DNA of 64,000 nucleotides, taken from the NCBI RefSeq assembly GCF_014529535.1, contig NW_023503616.1, positions 992,001-1,056,000 of the forward strand, in the 5' to 3' direction. Positions 1-11,488 of this stretch are shown here, one piece after another. The position numbers and the translations under genes were made by a program. The DNA is from Bradysia coprophila. Taxonomy: Eukaryota > Arthropoda > Insecta > Diptera > Sciaridae. Under the pieces are notes generated by a model that was given only the letters and a program-made list of their open reading frames with translations, did not search any database and was not told the origin of the DNA. The first letter of the stretch is position 1. The number at the start of each line of letters is the position of its first letter.

Positions 1-180
1 GAAACAAATGCCGGCAATGATACTATCGCTGGGTATAATACCGCTGATATACTAGCAGCCGTGAATGCATCAGCAGAAGAGGGTATCGCACTTATTTCGA
101 ACTGGTTGGGATTGACAGGAAACAAATCTCAAAATGAAACCGTCACCGATCAGGTTCCGCCAAACAATCAACAACAATAG
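1..180 (+). CDS. 3'-terminal exon of an unidentified gene (partial)
   Basis: An open frame enters from the window edge and stops at TAG 178-180, giving 59 residues that begin ETNAGNDTIAGYN and end NNQQQ. It is polar, rich in Asn, Gln, Thr and Ala, with one hydrophobic stretch (GIALISNWLGL). Codon use looks like coding sequence and an AATAAA signal follows about 80 bases later. No domain is recognisable in this tail, so no function is assigned. The gene converges on the serine protease gene on the other strand, with only about 110 bases between the two stop codons. Confidence 0.6.
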   Translation, partial: ETNAGNDTIAGYNTADILAAVNASAEEGIALISNWLGLTGNKSQNETVTDQVPPNNQQQ

Positions 181-258
181 AGTCTAAGCGAATATGCACA
201 TTTTCTTAAACTTTTTGACGATCTCTCTGAGTAATTTATTAATTTATTTTTTGTATTT

Positions 259-264
259 AATAAA
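259..264 (+). terminator. Poly(A) signal AATAAA for the upstream + gene
   Basis: AATAAA lies about 80 bases after the TAG stop. AATAAA hexamers on the opposite strand (at 235-240 and 243-248) lie just below the protease stop, so the two converging transcripts probably overlap at their ends. Confidence 0.5.
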
Positions 265-291
265 CGTGTTGTTAACCACATTCAGAGTGTC

Positions 292-1101
292 CTAAAATTG
301 AATGCCAGTGACATCTGAGATCCATTTTTTGTAGGTCGGTACGCGTGTGTACACGTCCGGATAACCAACTGCACATGCTAAAGTTCCGAATGATACAATA
401 CCGACTTGTTCGCCATTGAATTGAAGTGGCGAGCCGGAATCACCCAAACAGACTCCTTGGTCAATATTCTTAAGCGTGCAAATATGATGAGCACTACTCA
501 TGAAAGCAGTCCAAAAAAATTTACATTCCCTAGTACCTACGACTCGAGCAAGAAGAACTTGCAGTTGGTTCGGAGGCAAACCGTTAACTTCCTAAAAAGT
601 GGACAATGGCTCCATTAATATTTTCTCTTAATTACCACAAACGGAAACACATACTACAAGACCCCATCCGGTAACAGTTGCAATCGAATCGTCAGGGGGA
701 TGCCTATCAGCCAATCTGATCGGTTGAATGGTGTCAGAAAATGTAAATGAACCAAAGACGCGAACCAATGCAATGTCATTGAGTAGACGTGCTTCATCAT
801 AGTCTGGATGCATTTGTACGGACGAGATAAGTTTTCTCACACCATATCTCCTGTCAACTGTGCCGGCAACGATTTGATAACCGTTTTGCACAGAGCAATG
901 TGCTGCAGTCAACACCCATGATCGATCGATAATCGAACCACCACATACATGAAAGCCAGTCTTGGCTTCTATTGATACCTGATACGGATATGTTTCGGCG
1001 GATGTAACGTCACTACCACCTAGGATTTTCGACGAGGGTTTACACTGACAAAATCCTCCAAAAACCCAGACGAGCGAACAGAGTGCTTGTGGAAAGTGCA
1101 T
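292..1101 (-). CDS. Secreted chymotrypsin-fold serine protease, brachyurin-like
   Basis: Two exons, 1101-658 and 591-292, joined across a 66-base GT-AG intron, give 247 residues. A signal peptide (residues 1 to about 19) and short propeptide end at SSK before ILGG, the activation site. The S1-family triad is complete: His68 (TAAHC), Asp109 (NDIALV), Ser200 (GDSGSP). Six conserved cysteines can pair as C42-C58, C168-C182 and C191-C220. By chymotrypsin numbering, position 189 is Gly and position 226 is Asp (PDVY), the pocket arrangement known from crab collagenase (brachyurin), instead of Asp189 of trypsin. It is therefore probably a secreted digestive or tissue-degrading endopeptidase of broad specificity; the physiological substrate is inference. 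The start is fixed by the signal peptide and the TATA box about 40 bases upstream. Confidence 0.9.
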
Positions 1102-1137
1102 TGCGATAGGAATTCAACGGTGCATCACAACACTCGC

Positions 1138-1146
1138 CTTTATATA
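1138..1146 (-). promoter_or_regulatory. TATA box of the serine protease gene
   Basis: On the minus strand TATATAAAG lies about 40 bases before the ATG, implying a 5' UTR of only about 10-15 bases. Strong TATA promoters with tiny leaders are usual for insect gut proteases. Confidence 0.6.
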
Positions 1147-1840
1147 CTGTTTACCGATGTACAAAAGCAAATTTGAGGTGAATTGAATGCGGAATTTATT
1201 TTCTATTAACCTCCTATTGTCTTTTGAATTCCAAAAAAATATCTCAAGACTGACTGCAGCAATGTCGATAGGTATGTTTGATTTTTGATTAGTCCACCTC
1301 TTGTAACGATCGGAAAGGTTAATCTGCAAATTCCAGACAATTCTTTGAATTCTCTTCAAATTTAGCTGGATTAACGTCGGTGAACTCGCGTTCATTAGTA
1401 TCTGCATCCAACTGTCATAATTGTTAAGAATTGAAGTTTTTTGGATTGAAGCTCCATTTTTACTAGACGTGAGATTAAAATCACTAGACGAGCAGAACGT
1501 CACGGATACATGAGTCATAGTCTACATTGGCGGGTGAAAAAATTCGGTATAAATTTTGCCAGTCAAGTCGAGATGTAAGTGCACTTCTCGCATTCGGATT
1601 CCATTTTCAGAGTTCACACGACTAAGGAAGGCTCCTAAAATTAGGAATTTTAGGAAATTTTAACGGTTATTTTAGGAGAATTTCAGGAGATTTCGAAAGT
1701 AATTTTAGAAGGAATTTTTAAAAATTTGACAAAGTTTTTATAAGTAATTTCCGGAGGAATTTTTGCAGCCTCAAGATCTTTCTATTTCTCATACACTTCG
1801 TAAAATAATAAAAATGTTTCAGAAAATTAATATGTTCTAT
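1147..1840. other. Intergenic, with TTTTAGGA-type simple repeats
   Basis: No supported gene. Between about 1630 and 1760 the motif TTTTAGGA/AATTTTAGGA recurs irregularly. The same motif returns at about 2820-2890, 39380-39450 and 40135-40195. Confidence 0.5.
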
Positions 1841-2294
1841 TAGGGGTGTGCGATGGATAAAGGATCGAGACTGGCATCCCTAGGATGTCAAAAACTCGAT
1901 TTTCTCAATTGAACCATTTTGCCTTAATTTTAGACCAAACAAACACTCACGATACAAACATTTCTCACATGATTGAGCAAAAATCGAATTATTTTCTTGA
2001 TAAAATTTCCGAATTTTTAAGTTTAAGATCCACTCAATTTTTCATAGTCGGCAAAAATACTTTCTCGATAAACTTCGCATGGATTTTATTTTTTTCTGTT
2101 GCACTGGACTCCAATTAGTAGAATATTAGTCTTTAGTAGCAGCTAATAAGGATCTCAAAGAAGGTTTTTGGTAGAAGTCGAAGTAGATGGGAGACCGAAA
2201 ACTAAAAAATTTAGCTTCTATGATTTTTCGCAAGTTGTAAATGAATTTTTAAAATTTACGCCAGTCTCGATACTTTATCCATTGTACACCCCTA
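1841..2294. mobile_element. MITE with about 32-bp terminal inverted repeats, TA flanks
   Basis: The left end (1843 on, GGGGTGTGCGATGGATAAAG) is matched in reverse complement by the right end (to 2292) over more than 30 bases with three mismatches, ending in GAGACTGGC. Both ends are bounded by TA, as expected for a Tc1/mariner-type target duplication. The 450-base interior has no transposase; an open frame inside (1885-2118) looks like chance. A non-autonomous element. Confidence 0.8.
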
Positions 2295-2406
2295 ATTGAC
2301 AAAACGTTTTTCTTTTTTATCAAAACATCTTTTTCCTTATGCAGTTCAATAAATAATTGAAACTTTTATCAGCAACTTGACCTTTATCAGTTGTTTCTTG
2401 TCGACT

Positions 2407-2595
2407 GCACTGAAAACTTCTTTCGTACCACGTACCAATTTTACCGTTGATTTGGAATGAGCATTCCAATTTATTTGGTGAGTCGTTCCAATCGTTGGTA
2501 TTGGTATGCTGCACAAATTAATTGGTACTGGTATTTTACTGGTAATTCCAAATCAACGGTAAAATTGGTAGATTTTATTTTCAGTGTGGACCCTT
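2407..2595. mobile_element. Short inverted-repeat element (foldback)
   Basis: Perfect 26-base inverted repeats at 2433-2458 and 2545-2570 (TACCAATTTTACCGTTGATT and on) enclose repeats of TTGGTA. Outside them CACTGAAAA and TTTTCAGTG form possible outer ends. The same CATTTTCAGTGTG end recurs at about 25125-25140. Confidence 0.6.
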
Positions 2596-2990
2596 CTTTC
2601 AAGTTAACAAGATTCACCATTACATTGGTCGAAGACCGACGATAGTCTCATCTTCTAACAAACTGCGATCCTCGAGAATGTATTTGTTTTCGCTAAATCC
2701 ATGTTCAGGATCGCTGTTTGCATGATTCAAAGAAAGGACTGTTTTCAAATTCATTACATTAACAAAAACAATTCCTTGTTTTTCAATTTTATCAAAAAAT
2801 TTCTTTGATAGTGTGGGCTGATTTTAGGAATTTTAGAAGATTTTAGGAGATTTTATGAGGATTTAGTCCATTTTAGGAATTATATGAATTTTAGGAGGAG
2901 TGGGAACTCTGCATTTTTAAGCATTTTACTTGGACGAACAGACTCCCATCGATCTATCTCTAAATCAGCGTACGAGTAAAAGAATTTGAT

Positions 2991-2996
2991 TTTATT
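2991..2996 (-). terminator. Probable poly(A) signal of the JASPer gene
   Basis: AATAAA on the minus strand about 200 bases after the JASPer stop codon at 3193. The interval 2640-3190 holds no other gene that I can support. Confidence 0.4.
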
Positions 2997-3192
2997 AAAT
3001 GAAATTTGTATTTTGAAGGCCCCAGTACAGCCAATCAGTTTAAACGAAAGACAAAAATATTCAGGTTGCTGCTTGTAGAACTGGACTTTTCCTAGCGATT
3101 TTGACTTTATCATCATCAGGAATGTTTTCGTCCTCTACAAAAACAATAAATTACAAGATGCAGATGCGTTTGGATTTTGTTGTGCAGCTATA

Positions 3193-6100
3193 TCACTCAA
3201 GCAAATCTTCACCTTCATCGTCCTCGTAATATAAAAGTTCTTCGGGTGTCATATGGCCAACTCTCTCCTTGAAGAGCCGCACCTCTTCGTTGAAAATATC
3301 TAAGAACGCTCGTCCCTCTGGCACAACGAATAAACTCTGAAATGGAAATTGCTGCAACCGTTGCATTTTGGACATGCTAAAAGGTGACTACTCACTTTGA
3401 AGCTGTTATAAATGCTCTCAGCGAGATTCCGAACTTTTGCGGCTTTTTCGTCGAACTCTTCCTTCTGTTCGTCGGAGAAGCCCCAGTTTTTCGTATTGCC
3501 AACGTATCGTCTTAGTCGTTTCATCGTTTCCACAACAATTGGATGCTTCTTTAGCATGAACTTCGTAACTTTTAACTCTGAAATTGATCATCAGATGAAT
3601 AAGTTAAATGTCATGGTCGTCACCCATTGTACCTTTGTAGCTGTTCATCAATTCTACAGCACGGTCTACATCAGCTGACGTAAGTTGTATACATGATTTG
3701 ATCATATGGTCATGTTCCAATAAATTGCTTTCTAGCATCACTCTTCGTTCACGTTCGGCAACTGGGAAGTAAAAGATTGATTAAGATGTTAGTTGTGAGG
3801 GCATGCAATTGAAAGGCAAACTACGAATATCTGTGAACTGTTCTAATGTCTCATGAAATTATGCAACGGACTGGGGACGAGAGAGCGGAAAAGGTCCCCA
3901 AATTTTAATTTTATTTCTACTCAAAATATGGACTTAAATTAGAGTTTTTGGTGTGACCGGTCCGGTATGACGAGCTCATCCGCAAAAATTAAAAAAATTG
4001 ACATCACTAACCAGATCGACTTTCAGCTACTAATTTTTTGATCAATTTCGGAGATAGATTCGGATTCATATCGAGCTGGTCTTTTACACTTTCAACAGAG
4101 CAAGCACCAGATTCAATTTGATTTTTCAAATCAACTGCTTTTTCTCCAGCTTCTTTCAGCCATTGTTGTAGGCCTAGCTCCGTATCGAATGAGTCGGGCA
4201 TTCCACATTTTACTTTAATGCCAATGCATCCACCATCTGGTGTTATAGCCAACAGTAAATCGTCGGATTGAATGGCTTCGTCATTAGGTTTCACTGCGAA
4301 TTTCCGGGTTGTGGTCTCTTTTACCGGCTCTGGAATGACTTCCAGTTCGGTGATATTCGATTCATCGAGTGGAATGTCTTTGATTTGAGTATTTTCGGGT
4401 AATGAATGGTTTACAGTGTCTGCAGCAAATTGAATTTGCTCCTTCGCTGTAATAAAAGCAAAGAAAAGCAATGTCAGGCGTATGTAATGGGTATGAGGAA
4501 ATACGATTGTCAATACAACGTGACATTAGTGTTTATCGGTAGGGCCTAGCTCGAATTTGAATGAAATTTCGCCTCATGAAATTGGAAATATTTTACGCAT
4601 GAAGATAAGGAGGACAAGTCGATGGAGCAATTCAACATGAAATCGTAATTTGCCGGGTTGTCATGTGTAACGAATTAATGTGCGTCACTAACTTAAGACA
4701 ATTGAAATTGAGCTCAACTTACTACTGTTTTTGTCTTCCTCCACTTCCATTGATGAGTCAACTTTCACAGTATTTTCCGGTCGTTTATCTTTTGGCGGGA
4801 AATTAGGCTCAATAGTCTTGCGTTTCGGTTGGGGTGGCTCTTCAACGAATTCCTCATGCAAATAGCTGCAATAGACAAGTCCAATGACATTGAGTGAAAA
4901 ACGAAACTGAAAAGCGCCCTTACCGTTTCGGTTTGATTGTTCTACCACTACGACTGATCACCGGCTCTTCAGGGACTGGTGTTGATGTTATCGATTCGAT
5001 TGGATTGGTCTTTTCAGTAGACACTTTTCGAACGATTGCTTTACGTTCAGCGGCAACTGCTTTTGGCGTTGAGGGCGTCGTTTTTGGTGTCGATTTTGCC
5101 TTGGGATCAGACTTTATTTTAGCAGAACCTTTGGGCTTTGAAATGAGTTGATGGTTCTTGTGATTATCGACGAGAAATGCGATCGACGGCGGCAATATAT
5201 ACTTACAGTTTCCTTTGGCTTGCTGGGTTCGGTAACAATCTCTTCCGTTTCGTCTTCGGTGGCAACGGTAACATCTGCCGGAGCATTTTCAGCGGTTGTC
5301 GATGCAACGGACGTTTCCAACTAACAAATTAAATTCAATTATCATCTAGTGGTCTGACGGCATGGTCGACCAATTAAATACTCACATCAAGCGGAGCCGC
5401 ATCTTCACCAGTTGCTATGGCTTGCTCTATTTGATCCACAGCGGTCTGAAAGTGGGCTTTCTTCAAGCATTTGTCGTTGGCATATTTTGCCTTCGTTTCC
5501 AAATAGTGAAAACAATCTTCTATTTTGAGGTTTGCGCTGGGAAATTGGGAACGGAAGATAATCAGTAATTTGAACGATGATCAGATCCAATCGAAGATTA
5601 ATTTGATTGAAAATCATATCGCATTTAATTATCATTGAAAAAAAAAAATGTTCGAGACAATCGCATCGATCATAAATACTTGATGTGATCAATCGGCAAG
5701 TCTCGAGTTTACTTTTGGATTTGAATACAAAATTTTGTTTTACCAAATAACTTCAATAGAAAACAATTTTCTTTTGTCAATCCGTATATCAATTTGCATA
5801 AACAAAACAAAACTTACGTTTCGCCGGTACCGTAAAAGTACACCTTGTATTTCTTTTTGTCAATGGACGTAATCTGAAAATGTGAAAATGGAAGTCAATT
5901 ATTTCAATGAGATGATGTCGAATATAAAGCAGATACTGCAAACACTATGTTGCACAATTTCTGACTCTGACACAATGTGTAACGGGTTTCTCAAAAACGT
6001 TGACTTGGTAATCCAACACGGCATTACTATTTCTGATAAACGCTAACACTGATGTACGTTTTGTTATCCAATCAACAATTTTTTCCAATTCTATCACAGC

Positions 6101-6387
6101 TTTCAGCTCTATTTTATTCACTCACAACAATGAAAAAAGTTTCTTCTTTCGGACCGACACCAAACATAACCTAATTTATCGCAGTAACATCTTTAGAGAA
6201 ATGCAACACGGTTGTTTATGCTCATCAATCCAGGTAATTTGTTGAGCTTAATTCGGAGGCAACTCAGATTCCGATCATTTAGTAAACACACTCAGAAAAA
6301 ACTTACTTTTGCCGGCCATGGTGGGTAACCTTTAACTTTCGCAAAAACATAATCACCAACGGTAAAGGATTTTCCTTTTTTCACCAT
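3193..6387 (-). CDS. JASPer: PWWP and integrase-binding-domain protein, JASPer/LEDGF (PSIP1) family
   Basis: Ten exons: 6387-6307, 5873-5818, 5536-5386, 5320-5207, 5135-4924, 4865-4723, 4446-4012, 3761-3633, 3577-3396, 3336-3193. All phases agree and sum to 549 codons (548 residues). Residues 1 to about 90 form a PWWP domain: GDYVFAKVKGYPPWPAK, then VYFYGTGET. A basic Lys/Pro/Thr-rich linker follows. From about residue 400 comes the helical integrase-binding domain, a TFIIS-N-like bundle, with the run DVDRAVELMNSYKELKVT, then ETMKRLRRYVGN and ESIYNSFKSLF. The tail is acidic (YYEDDEGEDLLE). PWWP domains of this family read H3K36 methylation; the IBD binds partner proteins, and the fly homologue JASPer anchors the JIL-1 kinase on active chromatin. 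Vertebrate LEDGF has 530 residues, a similar length. The orthology is assigned from domain order; intact throughout. Confidence 0.92.
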
Positions 6388-6834
6388 TTTTCTTCACAAT
6401 TTAAGTTCAGACAACAATCATTAAATTTGAAAAAAGGTCTTTGCGTCGTTTATAACCAGTTTTTATTCAGTATTCTTTAACGTTTATAAGCACTTTCTTC
6501 AAAAGACGCCACCGCAATCAATTTCTCACAGATGTGTTATTTGAATAATATCGTAGACGCCATTGGAATAGTGGAATGAGTGGAAACATTATGAAACGTT
6601 CACTTTCACCAACGGAAAGTGCGCCTTTTGGTTCGATTTTATTTTCAGTAAACAAAAGTGATGCAATCAAAAATGAGCAACATTTTCCAAACATGACCAC
6701 AGATAGGCTGGCCCAAAGTTAGTATATAAACACTCAAGGTGTTTTAGGTGAATGTGAATTCATTTTAATAATATTGCCATCATCATATTTTCTTGTGAAT
6801 AATGTGATTTTACCTGCTAAGTTAGTACATACTG

Positions 6835-6975
6835 TTACGACTGGGAAGTGATTTGAACAAAGAACTTACGGGAACTGTCAAACGTTTAAACAAAAAAAAT
6901 TCCTCCTTCGTTTAACACTTCCAAATTTCAAACAAAAAGAAGATTTCCCCGTCATAAGCGTCCACAGACTGTTAT
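6835..6975. repeat. Dispersed repeat, copy 1
   Basis: Contains GAACAAAGAACTTACGGGAA then CCTTCGTTTAACACTTCC, matching in the same order the copy at about 7985-8130, and ends in CCACAGACTGTTATG, whose inverse (ATAACAGTCTGTGG) ends the second copy. Confidence 0.45.
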
Positions 6976-7012
6976 GACGCGTAATGTTTCGAATGGTAAA
7001 TTCGAGGGGTAA

Positions 7013-7316
7013 GCATGGACTTTTGTGCGGAGAATGTTACTTTTTTGTGTGTATGAAGGATGGACTTTTGCGCGGAGGAACGAATTGTTTTTTTTTTTTT
7101 TGTATGAAGCATGGACTTTTGCGCGGAGAATGTTACTTTTTTGTGCGTATGAAGCATGGACTTTTGCGCGGAGAATGTTACTTTTTTGTGTGTATGAAGG
7201 ATGGACTTTTGCGCGGAGGAACGAATTGTTTTTTTTTTGTATGAAGCATGGACTTTTGCGCGGAGAATGTTACTTTTTTGTGCGTATGAAGCATGGACTT
7301 TTGCGCGGAGGATACA
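7013..7316 (+). repeat. Minisatellite, units of about 46-53 bases
   Basis: Six or more units of the form ATGGACTTTTGCGCGGAG followed either by AATGTTACTTTTTTGTG or by GAACGAATTG plus a T run, then TATGAAG(C/G). The long frames here on both strands are by-products of the repeat. Confidence 0.85.
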
Positions 7317-7849
7317 ATTGTGTGTGAGAAAAGTCTATATAAGCCGGTTGCAATATGAAAATGAAACATACTTCATTTGACAGTTTCGAAAATTTCGTCA
7401 TGAAAAATAGGACCAAAACACGTTTTCAATGTCTCGTTTGTTTTGAGCATTAGGCTTTTGAAAAGTTGATGGAATAGATGATATTGTCGGTGATGCATTT
7501 TTTTGTAAATTTGGTTTGAAACTGGAGCATTTCGCATCGGCAATGCCCCAGCCTAACATTCCCCCGACGAATATTCACTTGTTTGTTGCGGCTCAAACTC
7601 TTCCGTATCTGACTCACAAGAATCCTCTGAAGAAGAATCCTTCAGTGTGCATATTTTGAACATAAAAGGATGTTGGACCTGTTCTAAAATGGAACTGATC
7701 AACACTGTACACTGTTATTTATTGTGCGGGAGCTTTTAAAATTAAAACAAAAAGAAAATAATGTGGTTTTGCATTCGCTGGTCCTTCTTTCCGATAATCA
7801 CACTTATCAGCATTTACTCTCATTTACTTTCAATTCCACATATTTCCAG

Positions 7850-7925
7850 TCAATTCCTATCAATTCCGATCAATTCCTGCCAATTCAGATCAATTCCGGT
7901 CAGTTCCATCAATTCCAATTATTTA
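7850..7925. repeat. Short tandem repeat, TCAATTCC(N)
   Basis: Seven or so degenerate 10-11-base units of the form TCAATTCCTA/GA in a row. No coding potential is claimed. Confidence 0.6.
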
Positions 7926-7984
7926 CCGGATACTCCGGCAATTCCTTTGAGGGTGTGTAGTCAATTTCCCGAGTCGGTTACCCC

Positions 7985-8130
7985 TCGGGTAAATTGAGTT
8001 TGAGCAAAGAACTTGCTGGAGCTGTCGAAAGTTTACAGCTTTTAAAGTTTTAATTTCTTCTTCGTTTGACACTTTTCTACCGTGTCTTAACCTGTTATTT
8101 TAAAACCTTCGGTATAACAGTCTGTGGAAT
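7985..8130. repeat. Dispersed repeat, copy 2
   Basis: Shares GAGCAAAGAACTTGCTGGAG and TCTTCGTTTGACACTTTTC with the copy at about 6835-6975 and ends in ATAACAGTCTGTGG. Confidence 0.45.
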
Positions 8131-8516
8131 CGAATGGCCTGTTCCAAGGCCATGCAAACTGTCAAACTACTGTCAAATTTCATCCAAACTTTCAAGTGAA
8201 TTCATTTTCGTATGTTGTCTGACCTAGACTTGAGCAACATGACGGCTCTAAACGATCTAAATCCTTCCACTTCACAACTAAATACAAATTGACGCAAACG
8301 AATGAAAAACGTGTAACTGTGGATTTGCATTACCTTCAGTGTTTAATACTTCTGCTCTGTCCTCTGTTGCGTCACAAACTAGAATAATCTCACTTGAACG
8401 AGCTTTGAAATTATGCAAAATAAAAGCGGAATGGCGGAAACGAATTTTATGAGTCGAAAGAAATTGAAGTAAAGTTTTGGTACTCTTATCGAATACAGTA
8501 AAATATATTGACAGAT

Positions 8517-11405
8517 ATGACGTCACATTCGGCAAATAGCAGTGATAATGATAAGGTGAACAGTAAAAATCACAATAAAAAGTCAAACAGTCCGCGATCG
8601 AAAAAGAAGCCCAATTCACTGCGTTCACCGACAACAATGTTGCCACAATCCAGTTCTGTTTCTGGAAATGAATCCATTGGATTGAATAGTCTATCTGGCA
8701 AAGAGAAGGTAATTTTTCGCATTTATTACGCGACATACGAACGTTATTGTATAAATCGATCGATTATACACAGCCACATCATAAATCGTACGCCGGTCTT
8801 GCATCGAAATCGATAAAGTGTATTTGGGAACAGTTTGATACCAGTGAAACCGAAGTCAATCCAGAAGTTTATGGTCGATTGGCTGAGGATGCAACATACA
8901 AACTGTGGGAACTATGTAATGTAAGATCACCCACATCTGGCCAACCGGTTAATTATTGTGAAATGATTCGATGACACGATTCCATTGTTAATATAGAACC
9001 TGAAAACGTACACTCGACATTCCGGCGGAAAGCTAACCGTCGATTTGACGAACGAAGTCCTTAAAGATGCTGACGTTCCGCCGGTGATTGGAGCTGGCAT
9101 CAATAACTGGGATCAAATCGATTATGATGGGACGTACTACTTTCATTTCGTAATGCAATCAATGACTTGGCTGTGGGAGAATTACTAACGTAAAAATTTG
9201 ATGTTCAAGGATGAAGTGCTCGAGCTGCGAGATGAATACAATAAAGAGGTAACATTAAACCAGCCGGGACCGTTGAACCTTTCATCGAATTGGTTTGCAA
9301 ATAAAAAGTCGGTGAAGAATTTAGAGGGTTTAAGTACGTCTCTCAGCAATGGTGAGTACATCATGAGACGTTTTAGTTCATTTCATTCAGTCGTTAAGGT
9401 GCAATTGCAATCTGCAATGTGAACATCCGCATCAAGTGATTCAATTGAAGGTTTTCGCTTTATTGATTTTCCAAATTTCAGCAATTTTCACGGGTAACGA
9501 TGCCGCATTCAAATATGCAATTCAAGCGACCACCATCAACCCATACATTGGATGCATTCTACAGCCACTTTTGAATAAGATTTTATCGATGATCGTCATT
9601 ACATACACCGATGAAACACTCGATCGAGCCATTAAATTTCTGTCAGCAATCGTGTACAATTACAACAGTCGCGAAGCGACAGCAAACTATCAATTGCTTC
9701 ACATGAGTCAATTGTTAACGTGTTTAATACTGGGCCCATTGGATTTAAACCAACATCTGAGCGACGAACAAAAGAAAATGGAGGAAAAAATCAACCAAAT
9801 CGCCGGTGAGCTGGAACAATCTCCGACAACCAATAATATTTTCCAATTGGATGGCATTCAATCTCACATAAAGACAACATCGCTGAGTGATCAAATTGAT
9901 TTCGTTAAACAAGAGGGAATGTACTACGAGGATATGAAAGAGATCGAGCCGACCACTTCGTATTCGACGATTGATGACTTTCAAGCGGTCATGCAAATTA
10001 TGCGAAATGAGGGATTCGACAAAATGGATGGTGTGGCTTGCAAGAAGCCAAAAATCAAACACGAACTGAAAGACAGTGCATACGAATTTGAGGTCGGTAC
10101 CAGCTACGAAGTTCAGGTAGATCATTTTCATGTCGCTGTGATCCTGCGATTGATCAATGCTAATCCGGATCATTATTCGTTTAGGATTTTATACCGGTGC
10201 AGCAACCAACATTTGTACCTGTATCGGATGACAAAATTTTCCAAGACACAAAACTATCGTTGATAGAAACACCTGGCAAATACTCGTCTCTAGTTACTCG
10301 GATGTGTGATGATCGGTTCGTCGACGATTTATGCTCATTGGTTGGAAATATGGCGGCGAATTGGGGCTACTTTGAAGGTGAAATCATTTTCATTTTAACA
10401 AAGCGACTGGAAATTTACTTCAACTTGATGGAAATCAGCAACACTCCAGGTGAGTTTTGACTAATTTGTCAAATTTTCGCTATTCGTAGCGGAAACCATC
10501 AACACTCAATCCAAAAATTTAATCGCATTTAATACATTGCACGTCACACTGAGGGAAAAACTGATTGCGTTCTAAGCTATGCAAAGCTGTAAAAATTGTA
10601 GGAGTGTCCAACAGATCTTTCTCCTCAATTTTGTCATTTCTAATTTTGTGCCCTCAATTTACGATTTATTCTTTAACAGACTACCAATGGCTAATGAGAA
10701 TCGTGCGACTGCTTTCTGTATTAGGAGAATATGCTTTCCGGGAGTTGACGGTCTACTTCGATAAAATCGATCCACTCGTAGTTCCCGAATGTCTTCAATG
10801 CCACCTGAATGTAAGTAGAGTACACCGCTTGCTGAATCCTGCTAACCAAACCAATCGTTATAATTGATCTTTTCCTAGTTCCCTGCCATATTTCTGCGCG
10901 GTCGAGAAGACATATTTTTTCATGAATATTTAAACGATCTCTGTGGAGACGGACTGCTTCCATTTATGTTATATTTTTCAAGTAAGTAGAACACACTATC
11001 CAGCCTGTAGGTCACCGTTCTGATAAATTCATGTTTTTCACATCAGATTATACTCTTAAGAAGTCACAAACGAAACGAAAATCGGTGGAGCCCACATTTA
11101 AAATCGCTCCGAAATTGGTGCTGCGAACAATAAACAAAATTGAAAATAAAATCTCCACACTGGATGATGCGTTCCCCGAGCGAGCGTCACTCAAACGGCG
11201 AAATATTGGATTCAAATTTGCCGGATGCTGTCCGGTTATATTGAAATCGAAATTGCCATCACCGGCCGATGTTATTCAGCAGGCAGATTTGTTGACGAAT
11301 TTCAACAACAAGGTGGTGATTTGCAAGAGGAAATTGTTAAAGTCCATTACCGATGCGAAGAGCATTGAACAAAAAAGTGATTTTCGATGGTTAAGGATCT
11401 CGTAA
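8517..11405 (+). CDS. SAF6: TAF6-like histone-fold subunit of SAGA (SAF6/TAF6L family)
   Basis: Nine exons: 8517-8708, 8774-8920, 8997-9149, 9210-9351, 9482-10116, 10185-10449, 10680-10810, 10879-10981, 11047-11405. The phases close to 709 codons (708 residues). A polar Ser/Asn/Lys-rich leader (1-64) precedes a TAF6-type histone fold (about 66-150) with YGRLAEDATYKLWELCN, then YTRHSGGKLTVDLTNEVL. The middle and C-terminal parts are helical and resemble the TAF6 HEAT domain (NPYIGCILQPLLNKILS; QWLMRIVRLLSVLGEY). The fold is more diverged than canonical TAF6, which is strongly conserved, so the SAGA-specific paralogue (human TAF6L, fly SAF6) is the better match. Role: structural core of the SAGA coactivator. 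An alternative donor at 10378 also keeps phase, so exon 6 could be shorter. Stop codons lie only about 80 bases from the next gene, tail to tail. Confidence 0.82.
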
Positions 11406-11422
11406 TTTTAAGATTTCTCATT

Positions 11423-11428
11423 TTATTA
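11423..11428 (-). terminator. Poly(A) signal of the vWA-RBR gene
   Basis: AATAAA on the minus strand about 60 bases after the stop at 11489, next to the end of the SAF6-like gene. Confidence 0.45.
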
Positions 11429-11488
11429 AAACACAAATTACAAACAGAAATCCAAACAAATCAGTCGAAGAAATCTGGTGTAAGAAAT

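Larger units (their letters stand above)
6388..8516. other. Intergenic region with tandem repeats between two divergent genes
   Basis: JASPer (-) and the SAF6-like gene (+) start back to back about 2.1 kb apart. The gap holds the minisatellite at 7013-7316, two related repeat copies on either side of it (about 6835-6975 and 7985-8130) and an AATTCC-type tandem repeat. No complete gene is seen. A short acidic frame on the minus strand (about 7565-7650, DSSSEDSCESDTEEFEPQQT) is too short to assign. Confidence 0.5.

Noticed and set aside
1114..1518. 134-codon frame on the minus strand upstream of the protease
   Set aside because: It overlaps the protease TATA box, has no motif and reads like AT-rich chance sequence.
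4447..4513. Signal-peptide-like start (MTIVFPHTHYIRLTLLFFAF) before JASPer exon 7
   Set aside because: It is the intron with its pyrimidine tract before the acceptor; exon phases only fit when it is spliced out.
6984..7369. Long frames on both strands in the minisatellite
   Set aside because: Open in several frames only because the unit lacks stops; no sign of protein selection.
10490..10573. Extra SAF6 exon (ETINTQSKNLIAFNTLH...)
   Set aside because: It runs into a stop and its phase cannot be joined to the next exon, whereas direct splicing 10449 to 10680 keeps the frame.
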